This document shows positions 60,892 to 64,000 of a DNA stretch of 64,000 bases, piece by piece (positions within the stretch are counted from its first letter, which is position 1; each line of letters begins with the position of its first letter). Below the pieces are notes generated by a model. That model ran no database searches, had not been told where the DNA came from, and worked only from the letters and a program-made list of their open reading frames with translations. The DNA lies in contig NZ_JBGQOP010000016.1 in assembly GCF_052119705.1 (NCBI RefSeq), positions 1 to 64,000 on the forward strand, given 5' to 3'. The DNA comes from Oceanimonas sp052119705. Lineage in GTDB: Bacteria; Pseudomonadota; Gammaproteobacteria; Enterobacterales; Aeromonadaceae. A program made the translations under genes and the position numbers.

Positions 60892-61524
60892 ATGCTTAAT
60901 CGCATCACGCTGCCGGTCACGGCCTTTGCCCAAAACTGCAGTCTGGTGTGGTGCTCTGCCACCAACAAAGCCGCCTTAATTGATCCAGGTGGTGAAACAC
61001 CGCGACTGTTGGCCGAAATTGACAAACGCAGCCTCACACTGGAGTCAATTTTATTGACCCACGGTCACCTCGATCATGTAGGTGCCACCGGTGAGCTGCT
61101 GGCCGTTAAATCTGTGCCTGTGATAGGCCCCAGTGTTGAAGATGCCTTTTGGATAAACGGCCTCGACCAACAAGCCAAAATGTTTGGCTTAAGCCCAGTG
61201 CCGGCTTTTACGCCAACACGTTGGCTAACCGCCGGTGACCAGGTGCAGGTCGGTGAAGAAGTGATGGATGTGTATTTTTGCCCCGGCCATACGCCTGGTC
61301 ATATCGTATTTGTGCACCCGACCCAGCGCTTGGCCTTTGTGGGCGATGTCATCTTTAACGGCGGTGTGGGGCGCAGTGATTTTCCACAAGGGAATCACGA
61401 CCATCTCATTCACTCCATTAAGCAAACCCTGTTGCCACTCGGCGATGACATTACCTTCGTGCCCGGCCACGGCCCAGAAAGTACCTTCGGCCACGAGCGA
61501 CAGCACAACCCCTACCTGCGCTAA
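60892..61524 (+). CDS. gloC: Hydroxyacylglutathione hydrolase-type MBL protein GloC
   Basis: Metallo-beta-lactamase fold, 210 aa; E. coli YcbL/GloC is the type II glyoxalase of this size. Zinc ligands: THGHLDHVG, PGHTPGH, FVGDVIF and VPGHGPES. AAGGA is 9 nt before the ATG. Monocistronic by spacing. Confidence 0.92.
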   Translation: MLNRITLPVTAFAQNCSLVWCSATNKAALIDPGGETPRLLAEIDKRSLTLESILLTHGHLDHVGATGELLAVKSVPVIGPSVEDAFWINGLDQQAKMFGLSPVPAFTPTRWLTAGDQVQVGEEVMDVYFCPGHTPGHIVFVHPTQRLAFVGDVIFNGGVGRSDFPQGNHDHLIHSIKQTLLPLGDDITFVPGHGPESTFGHERQHNPYLR

Positions 61525-61648
61525 ACCCGATTCATTTAGACAGTTACCAACCAAAATGCTGCCGACCTATTGCTGTGTGATCTAAAGATCAGGCAAAAAT
61601 CTGTCGTTTTATCTTTTCTCTGTTCGAAGATAATCACCGAGATCATCA

Positions 61649-63499
61649 ATGAAAATTAAACATAAACTGGGGCTCAATACCCTGCTGGTCATACTGGCCA
61701 TCGGCGCCCTCTTCGTATTGTTCGCCAAGACCCTCAGTACCATAAAAACCCTGAACCATGGCACAGAGCTGGCCATGTCGCTCGAAACCGGCATGCTGAG
61801 CCTACGCCGAGAAGAAAAGGATTTTCTCGGCCGACAGAACATGAAATATGTCGCCGACTTTCAGCAGACATTGGCACAGAACCAGCAGCTATTGGACGAG
61901 CTAGAACAATTGCTGGCTGGATTCGATTTCGACACTCAGGCGCTCGACACCCTGCGCCAACGTTTCGACCAATACGGTCAGAATTTCGAACAGGTGGTGC
62001 AAGCGCACCAGCTGATGGGTCTGGATCATGAGTCTGGCCTCAACGGTGAACTGCGGGCCGCGGTACATGGCATCGAGCAGGCGCTGGCGCAACATGACGC
62101 CGACGCCATACTGGTGACCATGCTGCAGCTGCGCCGGGCCGAAAAAGACTTTATCCTGCGCCAAGATCCCCGTTATTTGGATAAATTCGACACCTTCTTT
62201 ACCACCCTGCAGCAACAGCTGCGTGACGCAGCTATGCCGACACACACACTGTCGCTGGCCAGCACCTATCAGGATCGCTTTCATCGCTATGCCGAGGGTG
62301 CCCGCCGACTCGGCCTCGACAGCGACCAAGGCCTGCAACTGACGATGCGGAAAACCATTCAAAGCACCGAAGACCTGCTGGACAATACCGTGCGCGAGAT
62401 CGAGGCGCTAACTCACAGGCACGCCGATCGGGCCAGCACCCTCGCCATGGTGATGTTTGTCACCATGCTGCTGCTGACCTCGGTCATCGCGCTGCTGATT
62501 GCCCGTTCAATTTTCATCCCGATCAGCCGAATTCAACAAGGCGTGCAGCAAATTCACGAGAGTCACGATCTCAGCCTGCGGGTCGAAGAACAAGGTAACG
62601 ACGAACTCACCGACATGGCTCGGGCACTCAACACCATGCTTGCCGGTTTTCAGCGTGTGATCCGCCAAGTTAATGAAGCGGTCGAAACCATGAACCAGAC
62701 CACCGAAATTCTGTCGGAAAACGCCGCTCGCACCAGTGCCGACATCGAACGCCAGCAGGCGGAAACCGAAATGGTGGCCACCGCCGTCACCGAGATGGTG
62801 TCCACCATCGAAGAAATTGCCCACAACACCGAAAACACCGCGCTCAAGGCCAACTCTACCCACAACGGCGCGCAACAAGGACAACTGCAGGTGCAAGGTG
62901 CCATCGGTCGCATTCGTCGTCTGTCCGATACCCTGGATAACGCCGTCGGTAGCATGGAAGCCCTGTCAACCCAGAGCGACACCATAGGCAACGTGCTGGG
63001 GGTCATTCATGGCATTGCCGAGCAGACCAATCTGCTGGCGCTGAATGCCGCCATTGAAGCGGCCCGAGCCGGCGAGCAGGGCCGCGGCTTTGCGGTGGTG
63101 GCCGATGAAGTGCGCGCCCTTGCCGGCCGCACTCAGGAAGCCACTCAGGAAATTTCAGCCATTATCAAGTCGCTGCAAACCAACACCAGCAACATGGTCA
63201 AGATGATCCACAGCAGCAGTGAAGAAGGCCGAGAAAGCAGCCAGCAGGCTGGAATGGTCGAAACCGTGCTCAATGACATCACCCGGGAAGTCACCGAAAT
63301 CTCGGACATGGCCACTCAAATCGCCACCGCCATCGAACAGCAAAGCAGCGTGGCCAGTGAAGTGGGGCAAAATGTGGTGGTGATCCGTGATATCACCGAA
63401 GATGCCGCCCAAGCCGTGCGTAACAATTCCCGCGCCAGCAGCGACATTGCCGCTCAGGCTCGGGAACTGCGTCAGGTAGTGGCCGCGTTTCGGGTATAA
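61649..63499 (+). CDS. Methyl-accepting chemotaxis protein with HBM sensor
   Basis: 616 aa. Membrane segment at residues 9-28, a periplasmic all-helical sensor to about 268, second membrane segment (LAMVMFVTMLLLTSVIALLIA), HAMP domain and the cytoplasmic signalling helix with hairpin tip EQTNLLALNAAIEAARAGEQGRGFAVVADEVRALA. The sensor contains LRREEKDFLGR (about 52) and again LRRAEKDFILR (about 162), the doubled four-helix pattern of HBM domains, which in McpS bind organic acids. No NWETF-type C-terminal pentapeptide. Base composition is richer in G+C, with far fewer TTA codons than the neighbours, so it may be acquired. Confidence 0.92.
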   Translation: MKIKHKLGLNTLLVILAIGALFVLFAKTLSTIKTLNHGTELAMSLETGMLSLRREEKDFLGRQNMKYVADFQQTLAQNQQLLDELEQLLAGFDFDTQALDTLRQRFDQYGQNFEQVVQAHQLMGLDHESGLNGELRAAVHGIEQALAQHDADAILVTMLQLRRAEKDFILRQDPRYLDKFDTFFTTLQQQLRDAAMPTHTLSLASTYQDRFHRYAEGARRLGLDSDQGLQLTMRKTIQSTEDLLDNTVREIEALTHRHADRASTLAMVMFVTMLLLTSVIALLIARSIFIPISRIQQGVQQIHESHDLSLRVEEQGNDELTDMARALNTMLAGFQRVIRQVNEAVETMNQTTEILSENAARTSADIERQQAETEMVATAVTEMVSTIEEIAHNTENTALKANSTHNGAQQGQLQVQGAIGRIRRLSDTLDNAVGSMEALSTQSDTIGNVLGVIHGIAEQTNLLALNAAIEAARAGEQGRGFAVVADEVRALAGRTQEATQEISAIIKSLQTNTSNMVKMIHSSSEEGRESSQQAGMVETVLNDITREVTEISDMATQIATAIEQQSSVASEVGQNVVVIRDITEDAAQAVRNNSRASSDIAAQARELRQVVAAFRV

Positions 63500-63505
63500 A
63501 GCGCC

Positions 63506-64000
63506 TCAGTCATCCCAGTCGTCATAGTCGTCATCCTCGTTCGCCACGGCGGCGGGGATGATGATGGCCGGTGCCAGCACCGAGATAGCCTTCAACAACT
63601 GGCGCCGGTTTTGCCAGTTGCCGACAAAACCGAACCGATAGCAGTCTTCATCCAGCTTGAAACGCTCTTCCACCTGAGCATCCAAGGTGTCCTTTACCTG
63701 CGCCAGTTCGGTGTCGCTTAAGTGCAGATCCAGCGTAAAAGCAATGATGGCGCCGTCGTGACCGGGTAATTTGCCTTTATTGACTGCACGCACGCGTTCA
63801 CGCGGCAGAGCCACCGCTTGCTGGCTAAGGCCATTGACCAGATACAACTGCTGCTCATCGAAGGCCAGATTGATCAGTAATTTGCGGTTCCAGCTGGGCG
63901 GCCACAGGCTGATCAATAATAAAGTGCCACCAAAAATTACGGCGACCCAGTGGATTAAGCCAAAACCGGCTTGACCATCTAACGCTTGCACACCCAACAC
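63506..64000 (-). CDS. Unknown membrane protein, runs to window edge
   Basis: At least 164 aa; the frame reaches the last base, so the true start may lie outside. One hydrophobic segment near the visible N-terminus (GLIHWVAVIFGGTLLLISLWPP), a soluble middle (LINLAFDEQQLYLVNGLSQQAVALPRERVRAVN), a second hydrophobic stretch (AISVLAPAIIIPAAVA) and a strongly acidic tail (NEDDDYDDWDD). I do not recognise the family. It converges with the chemoreceptor, 6 nt away, and shares its GC-rich style. Confidence 0.6.
   Translation of the reverse strand: MLGVQALDGQAGFGLIHWVAVIFGGTLLLISLWPPSWNRKLLINLAFDEQQLYLVNGLSQQAVALPRERVRAVNKGKLPGHDGAIIAFTLDLHLSDTELAQVKDTLDAQVEERFKLDEDCYRFGFVGNWQNRRQLLKAISVLAPAIIIPAAVANEDDDYDDWDD

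Overview
The window is chromosomal sequence from a gammaproteobacterium. Nearly every gene is a recognisable housekeeping gene, and several neighbourhoods match Escherichia coli gene order: zapC-pyrD, proQ-prc, yceD-rpmF-plsX-fabHDG-acpP-fabF-pabC-mltG-tmk-holB-tatD, maf/rluC/rne, pabB-nudL-sdaA, dcd-asmA and mrp/metG. The 180 kDa NAD-glutamate dehydrogenase, the DUF2835 gene beside pepN and an ACR3-type arsenite pump point away from Enterobacteriaceae. A marine Aeromonadales relative (Oceanisphaera/Oceanimonas/Zobellella type) is my best guess; this is inference, not a database result. There is no prophage, CRISPR array, rRNA or complete insertion sequence.

Layout. 1-225: two initiator tRNAs, the first cut by the window edge. 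505-13941, minus strand: zapC, pyrD, gdhB, DUF2835-pepN, prc-proQ, msrC. 14026-17970: an ABC exporter, SOS-regulated yebG with a clear LexA box, a candidate small RNA or leader, and a Bcr-type efflux pump. 18284-30793, minus strand: qmcA with an NfeD partner, then the long fatty-acid, phospholipid and DNA-replication cluster from tatD back to yceD. 31011-36926: maf, a HAD phosphatase, rluC, and rne with a long 5' leader. 36927-42293 is the accessory part: a MITE-like element, an FNT-family transporter (yfdC), an HSL-type esterase, a decapitated copy and an intact copy of a low-molecular-weight protein tyrosine phosphatase, yjdM and a small membrane protein. 42294-54096: asmA, dcd, apbC, metG, sdaA, nudL, pabB and class I fumarase. 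54286-56957: an arsenic operon arsR-arsC-arsH-acr3 with a 42-bp palindromic candidate operator. 57146-64000: rlmI, the selenium pair selD-selU, gloC, a HBM-type chemoreceptor and a partial membrane protein.

Genes that work together: the fab/plsX/acpP group makes acyl-ACP and feeds it into phospholipid; pabB and pabC (both present, unlinked) make p-aminobenzoate; tmk and dcd serve dTTP supply; selD makes selenophosphate for selU to modify tRNA wobble uridines; arsR/C/H/acr3 sense, reduce, oxidise or export arsenicals.

The most unusual signal is not a gene. A degenerate heptanucleotide repeat (consensus N-G-T-R-A-R-R, so it carries TGA or TAA every 7 bases) sits just after, and sometimes overlaps, the stop codons of at least eight genes, always reading in the gene's own direction there. 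It occurs on both sides of four of the seven convergent gene pairs. Because 7 is not a multiple of 3, three units put a stop codon in every reading frame. Other points worth attention are the structured 362-bp MITE-like element, the orphan promoter-terminator unit before bcr, and in-frame 15-bp tandem expansions in pabC and arsH.
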